A stretch of DNA of 64,000 nt from Strongylocentrotus droebachiensis (lineage: Eukaryota; Echinodermata; Echinoidea; Camarodonta; Strongylocentrotidae), in assembly GCA_035222895.1 (NCBI GenBank), contig JAVYIG010007855.1:32323-96322 (forward strand), written 5' to 3'. Positions 45,960-57,005 of this stretch are shown piece after piece. The translations under genes were made by a program, and so were the position numbers. The notes below the pieces were generated by a model. It was not told where the DNA came from. It did not search any database and worked only from the letters and a program-made list of their open reading frames with translations. Positions within the stretch are counted from its first letter, which is position 1. Every line of letters starts with the position of its first letter.

Positions 45960-46304
45960 TTGTTCACAACTGTGAGTGTGAGTGTGACCATTTTTGACCC
46001 GTGACTCCGGCGTGGAGAAACCCTAGATCTAGGCCTACTCTAATCAAAATTCATCTAAAACTTCCACAGTTGTTCAAATAACGGTCATGATTTAAAAGTC
46101 GTTATCTTTCTTATCTGTTTCGTGTCAATTTAAAAAAAAAAAAAATGTAATAGATCTAGTAGACTATATTTCCTAGGCCCAGGCCTAGGCTAGACCTGAG
46201 ACCTCTACACTTTTTCACAGTCACTGGTTTGAACAAGAAGACGGTCTAGATTCTAGAGTATCTCCACGCCGGAGTTACGGGTCAAAAATGTTCACAGTTG
46301 TAAA
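45960..46304. mobile_element. MITE with TTTTGACCCGTAACTCC inverted repeats
   Basis: The left arm (TTGTTCACAACTGTGA, TTTTTGACCCGTGACTCCGG, CGTGGAGA) and the right arm (TCTCCACGCCGGAGTTACGG, GTCAAAAATGTTCACAGTTG) are inverted. It lies in the intron between the two exons of the Cys/His-module gene. A partial relative is at 18225-18460. Confidence 0.75.
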
Positions 46305-46439
46305 CAAGCACAGATCTAGGTCTAATATAGTCTTGCAATTAATTTGCAGCTAAACATAAATCGATTCTAGACCTAGACCTAGATCTAGGCCTATAACAAA
46401 AAGTGTGCAATAGCCTAGACTTAGTTTTCAGCTATCTAT

Positions 46440-47155
46440 GGGCTTGGCCATTTTTTATTTTTTATTTTTTTGTTTGTTGGGGGGGGGGGGCAATTTTAAC
46501 TTTCGATTGATTTGTTATTAGTCTATAGCACTGAATACTTTGAACACCTTAACATTTTATTTGTGATTAAATTTAAATGGGATGTTCACATCCAAATGCA
46601 TTATAATATAATGTCTTAGTATTCTGACGGCTTTTGTCTAAAAAGCCGTCAGACAGCGAAGCTATCGCCAATTTTTTTTGGGGGCAATTTTTTAACCTTT
46701 GATTGCTTTAGCCTTTGTATTTGAACACATTAAAATTTTATTTGTGCTTCAATTTAAATAGGATGTTCACACGCAAATGCATTATAATATAATGTCTTAG
46801 TTTTCTGACGGCTTTTGTCTAAAAAGCCGTCAGACAGCGAAGCTATGGCCATTTTTTTTTTGTTTTAAATCTTCAATTTAACCTTTGATTGCTTCGTAGC
46901 ACTACTTCGAACACCTTAACATTTTATTTGTGCTTCAATTTAAATGGGATGTTCAAATACAAATGATTATAATATAATGTCTTAGTTTTCTGACGGCTTT
47001 TGTCTAATAAGCCGTCAGACAGCGAAGCTACCGCCAATTTTTTTTTTGGCAATGTTTACCTTTGATTACTTTGAACACATTACAATTTTAATTGTGCTTA
47101 AATTTAAATGGGATGTTCACATACAAATGCATCATAAAATAATGTCTTAGTGTTT
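46440..47155. repeat. Hairpin satellite, about three units of 185 bp
   Basis: Each unit carries ATTATAATATAATGTCTTAG, then CTGACGGCTTTTGTCTA, AAAAGCCGTCAG, CAGCGAAGCTAT and a T-run. CTGACGGCTTTT and AAAAGCCGTCAG form a perfect 12-bp stem. Units begin their hairpins near 46624, 46805 and 46990. It lies in the same intron. Confidence 0.8.
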
Positions 47156-48796
47156 AATTTCTTTCTCCTTGTGCATAACTCTGTCGAATACAGCCTGTTT
47201 TTTTATATTGTTCACATAAATAAAAATAAAAAAGTCATATTGTTACTGTTATGACTATGAATTTTTATTTAACCTGCTTGCATAATTGTTCAAACATTAT
47301 TTGAATTGTGAAAATCACCCATTTCTCTCAATTTTCATTTATTTGTACAGAATTGGAGCGTTCTACGTCAAGTGCAGGCGGTCAAGCTCCAGGTCCGTCC
47401 TCAGCCTCAGCAATAAGACGCTTACGGTCAAATTCCAGTGTTGCTGGTGCTTCAAAGCAGCCCTCTGTCTCTGCCCACATTCTACCAAAGATTTGCATCA
47501 TCTGTCGACAAAATAAAACTCATAAGGACTCTGAGGGGAAGAAAAAGAAGGAACCATTAATGCTGTGTCAACAGCCAGATGGTGGAAAAGTAGCAACAGC
47601 TGCTCAAGACAAGAAGGACGACCACATTCTTCTTCAGATCCAGGACCGAGACTGTAGCAATAGAGGTCAGGTATCATTGCAGTTGTTTCAGGAGCTATAC
47701 TGTCTACCAATCAAGGAAAAGTGATGAGCCCATCAAGGAGCAGAAGTATGGAAAGGCATTCCTTACATTTTGCAGTTATGTTGTAGACAAGAAGATCATA
47801 CAAGAGAAGCAAATATATAGAATGACAGCACTGAGAAGATTGTTTGTAAAAGCCGTTAAAGATGTTGAGTCTAAAGATGCATCAAATTACAAGACCTACA
47901 GATTAAAACAACGCCTGAAACGAAAGTATCCACAACTCTGCTTTCTGCAGCCTAAGAAGAGGTATGCAAGTGAAATGGTGTATGTCGAGACGCTATCAAC
48001 TGAAGACCTTGTGCCAAGAGCAGTTGGTTCTGAAGGAGAAGAAACAGACACCACCACTGATACAGACGCCCTATCTGATACTGACACAGACACCACAGAT
48101 GTTGATGAAAGCATAGAACCTCCAAAGAAGCGACAAAAGGGCGGGAATGGTAGACGATCCAAACCTCCAATGGCCTCACTTCGAGATCGCTACGCCTCTG
48201 CACTGGACCTAAAGGACGATATCATGCAGACCAGGACCAGTCTACCATGGCCTCCAACATCATCTGATTTAACATTGGATTCTGCACGCACAATAGTATC
48301 CAAGCTGTACAATTTTCTAGCATGGGTTAAACATGGTCTAACATTGCTAAATGTAATGCTTTGTTATTTGCATGAAGAAACAAAGATATCATGCTTGAAC
48401 CAAAACACAATCAATGTACTCAACATATGAAAACATAGCTCAGGATATGGGTTCTCAGTATTAAACTATATATTTCATTGTAACAGAAAACAAGTATTGA
48501 AACAGATTGGTTTAAACCTTATATTGTATTCGAACATATATGAAAGTATATCAAAAGAGTGAATATTTAGGTTTTTGGAAACATATCTCACAAAGTTAGG
48601 AATAGAAATACAACAGGATTGATAATATTACATATCACATTACAAGTGGAGTTTAACTTGATACATGTGAATTATACAAACTTTGGATATTATGAGAAGT
48701 AATTGTTTATCACAAAGGTTGGTGTGTTGGTAACATAGTTGTCAGTATATGCAGTTTAAAATGAAGGCTGATTCCATTTGCCAAATTAAGGTTTAA

Positions 48797-49176
48797 GGTA
48801 CTTAAAGGTAAAGACCAGTAATGGTCATGCGATTGCATTGTGAAAGAAACGTTGTGGAATCGATCAGAAAAGGTTGATCATCTAGCATCTGCAAGGTTCT
48901 GGAATCATCAAAATGATAAGAAATTTGGCCCATTCTTCGTAAAGTTACAAGCACTATACACAGAAAGATGTATATGGGACTACCCTATATCTCTCACCAG
49001 ACCATGAGAGAAACAAATTTACCAAATATATGAATTAGTAGGCGGTTTCCCGGCAAATTTTTTATCATCATGTATTTAATAGTCAAAACATATTCTTTCA
49101 CATGATTGGTAATGAGAGCTTCCATTTCATTTTTTGAAATTTGGGCGTTTCCAATACTGGTCTTTACCTTTAAGAT
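48797..49176. mobile_element. MITE with TTAAAGGTAAAGACCAGTA inverted ends, complete
   Basis: The left end TTAAAGGTAAAGACCAGTA and right end TACTGGTCTTTACCTTTAA are a perfect 19-bp inverted repeat. The outer TTAA on each side may be the target duplication, as in piggyBac- or Kolobok-type elements. Fragments of it lie at 951-1155 and 30645-30720. Confidence 0.85.
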
Positions 49177-49359
49177 TTGGTGGGGGAGAGTTGTTGTGTA
49201 TTGACAAATGGCGTTTCATAGTTTGCCGCTATTGCTGCTACTTTGTGCTAGCTGCGTGTTACACGTGTATAACGTGCTCTGCATTAAAACAATGAAGATA
49301 CCACCACACACGATTGTGTCTCTGGTTATTATTGAGTAGTAGAACCCAACAGCTATGAG

Positions 49360-49800
49360 AACCAAGTCCTAACAGCTCCCAGCAGACTACAATATGTGCT
49401 ATGAGCACTAGGTCCCAACAGCTCCCAGCAGACTACAATATGTGCTATGAGCACTAGGTCCCAACAGCTCCCAGCAGACTACAATATGCGCTATGAGAAC
49501 CAAGTCTTAACAGCTCCCAGCAGACTACAACATGCGCTATGAGAACCAAGTCCTAACAGCTCCCAGCACTACAACATGTGCTATGAGCACTAGGTCCCAA
49601 CAGCTCCCAGCAGACTACAATATGCGCTATGAGAACCAAGTCCTAACAGCTCCCAGCACTACAACATGTGCTAAGAGCACTAGGTCCCAACAGCTCCCAG
49701 CAGACTACAATATGCGCTATGAGAACCAAGTCTTAACAGCTCCCAGCAGACTACAACATGCGCTATGAGAACCAAGTCCTAACAGCTCCCAGCAGCATGG
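49360..49800 (+). repeat. Minisatellite, unit of about 48-51 bp, about nine copies
   Basis: Units contain AACAGCTCCCAGCAGACTAC, AATATGTGCTATGAG and a variable AACCAAGTCC or CACTAGGTCC. Some units lack GCAGA. The open frame at 49532-49768 is a translation of this array and not a gene. Confidence 0.85.
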
Positions 49801-50368
49801 CTCTGCCTTAAGTGAAATGAATGCTGTATGTATTGTTCATCAAACTAAAGAAGCAGCACAAAGCAAAGTAGTTTGTTTTTTACTGTAATATTTATTGTTT
49901 GTAAATGAACTTCCTCATTCAGAATAATTGTTAAATTATTACAGGCTTTGTTGCAGAAAAATGTCAAACTTACGTATTTTGGCTTAAAATGTCATTTTCA
50001 TGCAAATTTCCTCAACTATAGATCTACAGTGTTTTGTGAAATATTACATCTTCCCTATAAATATTTTGTACAATAAATATGAAGTTAGACCACCACAGCG
50101 GTATCACATTCACCGATTAAAACCAATTACCACCTGTATTAGTGAAAATCACTTGCACCAGATGCAGTCCTTTTATGAAGGAATGCTTGTTTTTAGCTCT
50201 TTTGTTTTGGGCGCCATTTTTCGGAAGTGCTCCACTTCTGGACGTGGGAACTATCAGAATATTGATAAGGAACACAATACCCATATTTTAAGCCATAGTT
50301 TAGGTAGTCACAAGGAGGAGACTACAAAAATCATTTTAGGAAGCTCTTTTGACCCCATGCCCTATAGT

Positions 50369-50488
50369 CTACTCGGGGCGTGCAACAACACGAGCCACCT
50401 CGGGTGGACGTGAGATCGAAACCGAAGGCACCGAGGTAGTCGCCGTGGAACGCCAGGACCTCTGCCCATCGTCCTCCGACGAACTCAT
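50369..50488 (-). pseudogene. DIRS gag N-terminus, severed by insertion
   Basis: The frame begins MSSSEDDGQRSWRSTATTSV at 50488 and runs 39 codons to a TAG 55 bp before the inserted transposon. It lies between the right terminal repeat and the insertion, where the gag start of a minus-oriented DIRS element should be. The codons immediately at the junction could not be matched to the frame on the other side. Confidence 0.6.
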
Positions 50489-50924
50489 AACAGCAGATCG
50501 GATTTCTGAAAAATAAAAACAACTTACAAAAAACAACACAAAGGGTACACACCAATAAAACCCGTAAAATACGGCAAAAATAGCAATGCAAAAACAAAAA
50601 CACGGCACAAAAAATATGCACGTTAAAGTCAAGCACGCAAACAAAGAAACATGCACCAGATCAAAAGGCACACAAAACACACAGCGCGCGAGGAAACAAA
50701 TTCAACGTGACGCTGAAAACAAAAACGGAACAGAACACCATTCAAAAAGGGTCTCAAAACCGTCCAAAATGCAAAATAAGTGACTTCAAGGCAAGTCCAA
50801 ATCAATCACAATTGAAAAAGGAACAAGAATAATAAATGAAAAACAGCTTAAATATGAAAAAGAAGGTAAAAACAGTCTTTTTTCAAGGAGAGATACTACT
50901 CAGCTGTTAACTCGATGGTTGCGG

Positions 50925-51082
50925 GGAAAACAGAGGAAGTATTCTGTAGAGTTGGGCAGGACAATGGGAAGACGGGGGGTTACACACCTAGTGACTTTTG
51001 GGGTTTAAAATTCTCGTGATGGCTTGTAGTCGAGAACGACTAGCATAAATAGGTAGGTACATTGATTTATTGTTATAAATTA
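50925..51082. repeat. Right inverted terminal repeat of DIRS element 2
   Basis: It runs from GCGGGGAAAACAGAGGAAGT through GACGGGGGGTTACACACCTA and CTTGTAGTCGAGAACGACTA to TTATTGTTATAAATTA. It is the inverse of the left repeat over about 140 bp. Its last 42 bp are complementary to the right half of the internal complementary region. Confidence 0.85.
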
Positions 51083-52739
51083 CTCATCCAATATTAACTT
51101 ACATGTACATGTACTTTAATGAGTAAAAAGACTCATCGAGAAAATAATCGGTTACATACTCGTTTTAAATATCATGTGTGTAAAATTTCACTTAGAGAAA
51201 GGTGGTGTAATTAGAGAGTAATGCTTCAATTAATCAGTCAGTTAGGTTATTAGGCTCATCACATGTGATTACATGGCAAATGAGTGTTGTCGAGTCAGGT
51301 AGAGAGATATTAGGAGAGAAAGAAGGAAAGCTTGAGCTTGGGCAGGGCGGGTTGGATACCCCAAAACAATAAATCAATTGAATTCACACAAATAAATTTA
51401 ATGGCTGGTATTTTTTTTTAATACGTTTTGTGCATTTGTATTTAAACAAATATCTGTATTTAATGTTTAAAGTGTTGATCAACCTCAACCTTATACCAAG
51501 GGAACGGCTGTTCCTTATTACAATTCTCTTTGTACTTTATTAATACTCTACTTCATAGGTAAAAAGATAATGTTCAACTTCCCCTTTTCCAACATCTTTT
51601 AGCTCTTTTTCATTACTCTCTCTTTCCATCTATTTCCGCCTCCTCCATCACTGTCGCTTAAAGGGACTAAGTAACATAGTTCAGATAAGAGAAAATGATG
51701 CTAAGGTAGTGACTTAAATGCTAGATGTACAATTAAAGATAATCTGTACGTTTTAGTGAAAATGGACCATTATTAACGATATAAAATGTGAACAATTGAT
51801 CTGATCAATTCCTTAATGCTCCCAACTATATTATAACAATTTAATTATATTTTAGGTGAATGTAAGTCGTCACAAAGCAAACAACTGGCTCTATATACCA
51901 TTCCAGACATTTAAGTTTTGACAAATTTGTTTTATAGGCTGTCTTGATGACTTATTTTCAAGGAAAAACGGTTGGGAAAATTCAAAAAAAAGTAAGGGAG
52001 AATTTACTGTTAATCACTGTTAAAAGATGTTGCACAGTGACACCTTCATAGAAAACCATAAATATCTATGTGGTTTGAGGATTTTCTCAGGATTGTTGGC
52101 CTGTTAGAGGGTTAGCACACTACAAGGAAAATAATAAGTAACATTTCGTACAAAAATTACACAATTGTTTTCATTAACCTTCAACAATGTTTAATACCGA
52201 GTCACTTTAAGTTATCTAAATCCAATTCCTATGTTATATCTCTACCTTATAGAGAGGTTATAGCAGACATATAGGTACTAACGCTCCCCCTCTTTTTGTT
52301 CTCTCTCTCTCTCTCTTTCACTATGTTCCCCATTCCCCTCTCTCCTCTCTCCTCTCTCAATTCATTTCTCTCTCACTCTTTATCTCAAAGCCTCTTTCTG
52401 TCTCTGTCACATCTCCAGTCTCTCGGTCTGTCGATTATGCCATACACCTTTCTTCCTCTCATTTAAAATATTAACACTTCTAAAAAGGTAAATATTGAAG
52501 AAAGCATGAACTAACTTACAGAATAACTTACCAAAGGAAAAGGAAATATGTTATCAATACAAAGCTAGGCCCATATATGTACTTCATTTCTACAATCTTT
52601 GCTTTAAATACATGAATATTAACCCTTGAACATTAAGTTCATCAACAGCAACAATTAGAGAAAAGATCATTGTTTTGATAATTGCCATTTATAACTGATT
52701 TGTTTAATATATTTCTTCTGCTATTCCGATTATTCGTCA
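51083..52739. other. Intergenic, no gene supported
   Basis: AT-rich DNA with CT-rich tracts near 52290-52400. No domain-bearing frame on either strand and no inverted-repeat pair was noticed. Confidence 0.5.
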
Positions 52740-54080
52740 GTTCTTTGACATTACAACTTATATAGAAACGGTTAAATAAACTTAAATAAATGCCAGGCAA
52801 AAAAAAAACGCTGATCTTTGCAGTCAAACTATGGCGCGTCTCTGTAGTCGTCACAACTATAGACCTAGAAAGAAGACAATAATTACTTATCTAACTTCTT
52901 AATCGTGCGTCATATTGATTACAAGTATCATAATTCATGTAAGATCCGTACTTACGAGTAGTTATCAAGATTATCCCGTTGTGACGAGGACCTCTCTCCC
53001 ATCAGCTAACTATTTAGTATATCAGTGTGTTCACTTTGATTGTATGCAACTGATAAGAGAGGTGCAGTGTGTATTGTAAAATATCAGGTATTTTCAACCT
53101 CCGCAATATCATGGATCGGTGCATAAATTGAACAAAGTTTAAAAAAAGAAGGTATTATATGAATTATCACGCATCTGGTTCAAAGTTTACAGCGTTGTGT
53201 TTAATTTTTCTTCAGTACGGTGGTTAGTATGTAGAACCTAGCTTCGAGTCCACCCTAAAACATGACGTCATGATCATGATGTAAGCCGAACGACTCTCAC
53301 GTACATATTTTCACATCCATCTTCTTTATATATCATTATAATAAAAATAATGAAACACAGGTTTTTTCCTCATGAACAGTGTTACATCATCAATATTCAT
53401 ACTCATCTATGTTTATTAACGAATATATATATGTATATATATATGTATATATTCAGGAGCAGAAGGGATGCATTGTAGTCTGTACAAAATAGATACTCAT
53501 ACAAATGTATTGTATTGTATTGTACGCTTGTAGTCTAAATCCAATATAATGACACAACATAAAAAAACAAATGGAGCATAATTGCTGTATTGAGCAAGAA
53601 ATCTGTGTGTGTGAAATTAATAAATATCACGTTTTTAAATAAGTAAAAGGGACAGAAGGGAGAGTGAAGAGAGTCTAAGAGATAGAGAATCAGAGAGACA
53701 GTGTTTTTTTTGTGTTACTTCTCTCTTTCTTTCTTTTTCTTTTCCGTGCAAAATTTGAAGTAACATGCGAATTCTCAAAACGAGTAAAGTGTGCAGTGTG
53801 AATGCACATCTTACTAAAGACTTCAAACTTTAAATTTCTCATCTGTCACAACGCGTTCCGGTATAGAGTGTCAAACCTAACCTATTACAATTATACACCA
53901 TGCCTTTGTATCTACCCAGTACCACAATATATCCCCTAACCACTACATCATGCCTTCATTGATTACCGAGTATTACAGAATGCTGATAGAGTGTACAATC
54001 TAGTCATGCATTATGATATGGAGGTCAAGAATTGAATTGAATTGAATTGAATTGAATATTCTTTTCATTTGCTCAATCTG
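52740..54080. repeat. Dispersed 1.3 kb repeat or paralogous segment, copy 2
   Basis: Diverged relative of 31310-32660, with the same landmarks and the same donor-like CGTAAGTACGG and acceptor-like TTTCTAGGTCTATAG arrangement on the minus strand (52970 to 52856). It ends just before GAATTGAATTGAATTGAATT (54035). Confidence 0.65.
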
Positions 54081-54134
54081 ATAATCTATTCAGACCACAA
54101 TTTGCCATTGTTCGGTTTTAGTCTAGGCACGCAA

Positions 54135-54360
54135 TCACCTCTCTCTCTCTCTCTCTCTGTTCCCTTTCCTTTCGGCCTCTCCCATCACTGTCGTTAAATC
54201 TAGATCCACTTCTCTTCTATAACCCTACTCGAAAGCCAATTATAGCTCAACAGATAAAAACTATTTCCCTCCCCCTCCCCCTACCCTCTTTGTCTGTCTC
54301 TCTGTATCTCTGTCTCTGTCTGTCTGTCTCTCCCTCTCTCTCTCTCGCTCTCTCTCATTT
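54135..54360 (+). repeat. CT-rich microsatellites
   Basis: CTCTCT runs at 54141-54158 and TCTGTCTC/CTCTCT runs at 54290-54355, separated by ordinary sequence. Non-coding. Confidence 0.8.
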
Positions 54361-54448
54361 TGAATTATATTTCATTAATTTTAAACATGAAATTTGTGAA
54401 ATTTGGGATGATAATCATAATTGAGTCGGTCTACGGACGATGCATCGA

Positions 54449-54482
54449 TGATTTTAGCTGCGCGATGGTGCGCAGCTAAAAT
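54449..54482. repeat. Short perfect hairpin (repeated in duplicate copy)
   Basis: GATTTTAGCTGCGC, a short GATG loop, then GTGCGCAGCTAAAATC form a 14-15 bp stem. It recurs in copy 2 near 58850. Next to a long G-run, it could be the end of a small palindromic element. Confidence 0.7.
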
Positions 54483-55042
54483 CACCGAACCTTTATATTT
54501 ACCAGGGATTCTTGGCATCAATTTCATGTTTTTGTTGGTATGGATGTAATTTAGTTGGGGGGGGGGGGGGGGGTGTTGGTATTGTTTTTATATGTGTGCG
54601 TGTTAAGGGATGTATTATTTAGTAGTCTTACCATACATGGTTAAGGTTAATGACCTTTTTACGGTACCTTTCAGTTCTACATTTCATTTTCCTGCAGCGT
54701 GCCCTGTTGCGTAGACAGTGTTGTTCAAAATGTTAATTCTGTAGATTTGTGACGTCCTTTGAGAGATCAATGGTGAGAGCAACCAGTAGCATGAATTGTC
54801 TGCCATAGTTCAAGTCCAACTGAAGTCGATCCTAATCTTTGTGAAACACCAATATCTTCAATTATAATACTATGTCAGTTATAACAATCAACTATATCCC
54901 ATATTTCAGTCTTGAGCAAAAGGGAACGCTCCCATACGTATGTATGTTAAGATGAATACAACGTGACGTACTATTCAGCAGTCTTGCGAAACATGACATA
55001 AACATGGTTTATGAATTATGACAGTACATTTCAGTTTCACAA

Positions 55043-55742
55043 CCCAGGTCAAAAAATAGTTGAGGACCAGTTAAAATCAACTGGCACTGGTACCAATCGA
55101 TTCCATGTAAGTGAGCTGGTTTCGATATGGTAACAACTGGTAATCATCTATTGGTTTTTAACTGGTAAATCAACTGATAATCATCTACTGATTTTCAACT
55201 GGTAAATCAATTGTTAATCATATACTGGTTTCCAACTTGAATCAACTGGTATCAAATGGTCCAGTTTGGCCACTGGAATGAGCTAGTAAATTTATCAGTA
55301 AGGCCCATTTGTTTAACTGGTATCAACTGGTATAATGGTATGATTAATGGCTTTCAAATGGAATCATCTCGTAAACTACACCCATTTGGTTTAACTGGAA
55401 ACAACTGATTTCAAATGGTTCACTTTGGGTTTATGGGATTTAAACTATAATAAACTGGTAGATATACAAGTAAGGCCTATTGTTTTAACTGGTATCAACT
55501 GGTGTAACAATTAATACCAGTATGGTTAATTTGTGTCAACTGGAATCGACTGGTTTGTTTTCAGCCTGTGCCAGTAGAGTCAATGGTTTTCAACTGGGAT
55601 ATACTGGTGCATGTGAAGTTTACCAGTTGAAACCAGTAGAAATAAACTGGCATTTAAACCAGTTTCTTCAACTGGATTCAAATGGTACCAGTTGATTCCA
55701 GTTAATACTAGTTGAAAATCCAACTGTTTTCAACTGTTTGGG
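55043..55742. mobile_element. AACTGGT-word array element (copy in duplication unit 1)
   Basis: It starts CCCAGGTCAAAAAATAGTTG and ends CAACTGTTTGGG. The 650 bp between are dense in AACTGGT/ACCAGTT and TCAACTGG words with variable spacers. The layout matches the CAATTGG- and CTGCGGCA-word elements elsewhere, but the terminal inverted match is weaker (CCCA then a GTTGA-rich block). Confidence 0.6.
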
Positions 55743-56902
55743 CATAGGATTGCATTTATGTGCAGCGTACGCTGTTGCGTCGACGGTATTGTTCGCATTA
55801 CTTTAGGGATCAGGAATGCCAGTTAGAATTGATCAGAGGGCATGAAAATCACCTAGAATTAGCTATTGTGTACACAAAAAAGCCTAAACTATGGTCTGAA
55901 AATAACTCGCCAGGGCCTGAATTCAGGCTATTGCCTGAAAACTGACATCCTTGAGGTGTATACGTCGCGGGTGTACTGTATGAGTAGAGGTGACTATGAA
56001 TTGACTGTACTTGTGTAATATCAGTAGGTAAAATATAGCTCCAGCTGTGTGGTAAAGGGGCTGATACCACAATCCATATTTGCTCCATTAAAGAGCATAT
56101 AGACTGATTATACATTTCCAATTAAACCAACAATCAAATTCCTGCGATTACGTTACAAGCGTTGGGAGGTCGTCTGCAAGTGAGCTAACTATGTCCGAGT
56201 ATTTAAGAGTGAAATGCGCCATCTGCACCTCACTGTTACTATTCATACATTAGTCAACCAGTCTATTTGATAACATAGCAGAGCGTCATCTCTTGGCGAG
56301 ACTTTTTGAATCATTACATCATGGTTGGTATGGGCCGAAAGGGGAATCCCCATGTTCGGGACCAAGTGATATGCACTGTCTCCTGTACCTCAGTTCGTCC
56401 TCATGTTGTCTTTCATGTATAGTTCGACTGCAATAATAACCATTTAGTCTTTAGCATGTGGAAAAGATGTGATGTTATAATATAAGGAGTACACTAACAT
56501 AACATATTCATCATTACAGAAGGATAGAATCAGAGGTTACCATTGCCCATGTCCTCTGTGATTGTCATACATGGGTAATGAATGATTATGCATATTATAA
56601 CTAGCCTCAATTGCCTCCTAAAAAGCTTTTGACTTGTCAGTTTCTAATGCAGGTTTACTAAGTTTTTGTACCTCGTAAACGAAAAGGCCTGTTGTTTTTA
56701 TCACTACCTGAGCTACTTATAACATTCAACATGGTTATGTTGAATAATCAAAATAATCATGTCTCATTGATGCATTGTCTCATGAACAATATTCTTGAAC
56801 CAACCGTTGTTTTTTGTAGCTAGAGTGTTTTTTAGGTCCAGTTCTTGTTTGTGTTCCTCTTTCTTATAATTACTGGTGTCACCCCACTCCTTCCACCCCC
56901 TT

Positions 56903-56904
<2 letters not shown>

Positions 56905-56943
<39 letters not shown>

Positions 56944-57005
56944 ATATATCTCTTTCTCTATATATTTCTTTCTCTCTCTCTCTCTCTCTCTCCTTCCTCC
57001 TCTCT
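56905..57005 (+). repeat. CT microsatellite (unit 1; repeated at 61312-61412)
   Basis: CTCTCT runs of 20-30 bp are interrupted by TATATA. The Ser/Leu-only open frames over it are composition artefacts. Confidence 0.85.

Larger units (their letters stand above)
45555..48325 (+). pseudogene. Uncharacterised Cys/His-module protein gene, 5' exons only, frameshifted
   Basis: Exon 1 is 45555-45909 (start MSVDAKSYRN, donor TTAG|GTAAGC, phase 1). Exon 2 is 47351-48325 (acceptor TTTGTACAG|AATTGG, phase 1; donor TGG|GTTAAA). The joined frame has two similar modules. The first is CFAHC, about 75 residues, then GYHPTCYRYFTD. The second is KICIICRQNKTHKD, then DRDC, VRYHCSCFRSYT. An acidic Thr-Asp stretch (TDTDALSDTDTDTTDVDES) and KLYNFLAW follow. 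An apparent 2-bp loss at 47653-47656 (TGTGTA to TGTA) breaks the frame between DRDC and VAIEV. No later exon was found. It resembles a widespread, unnamed family of large proteins in invertebrate genomes (from memory; unverified). Confidence 0.65.
45318..50313. mobile_element. 5.0 kb terminal-inverted-repeat transposon inserted in DIRS gag
   Basis: The left end TTGTGACTACCTGAAACT (45318) is mirrored by AGTTTAGGTAGTCACAA (ending 50313). Patchy inverted similarity continues inward to a shared TAGTTCCCAC about 70 bp from each end. The flanks are gag coding DNA on both sides. I see no clear target duplication. Inside are two exons of a Cys/His-module gene, a 345-bp MITE, a hairpin satellite, a TTAA-ended MITE and a minisatellite. 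No recognised transposase, so superfamily is open. Confidence 0.75.
40174..51082 (-). mobile_element. DIRS-type tyrosine-recombinase retrotransposon (5.9 kb) split by a 5.0 kb insertion
   Basis: In minus orientation the order is right terminal repeat (51082-50925), gag start (50488), insertion (50313-45318), rest of gag, RT/RNase H, tyrosine recombinase, internal complementary region (40505-40408) and left terminal repeat (40358-40174). Inverted terminal repeats, an internal complementary region joining the complements of both outer ends, and RT plus tyrosine recombinase in place of an integrase define DIRS elements. These replicate through a circular DNA intermediate and make no target duplication, and none is seen here. 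The recombinase frame is intact; gag and pol are damaged. Confidence 0.9.

Noticed and set aside
49360..49800. CRISPR-like array
   Set aside because: Unit variants are contiguous with no unique spacers, and the host is an animal; it is a minisatellite.
48437..50313. Further exons of the Cys/His-module gene
   Set aside because: I read the plus strand here for the expected continuation after KLYNFLAW and saw only a MITE, a minisatellite and AT-rich DNA.
55760..56121. Short frames duplicated exactly at 60167-60528 as a conserved gene
   Set aside because: Identity comes from the tandem duplication, not selection; no start context, splice partner or domain is visible.
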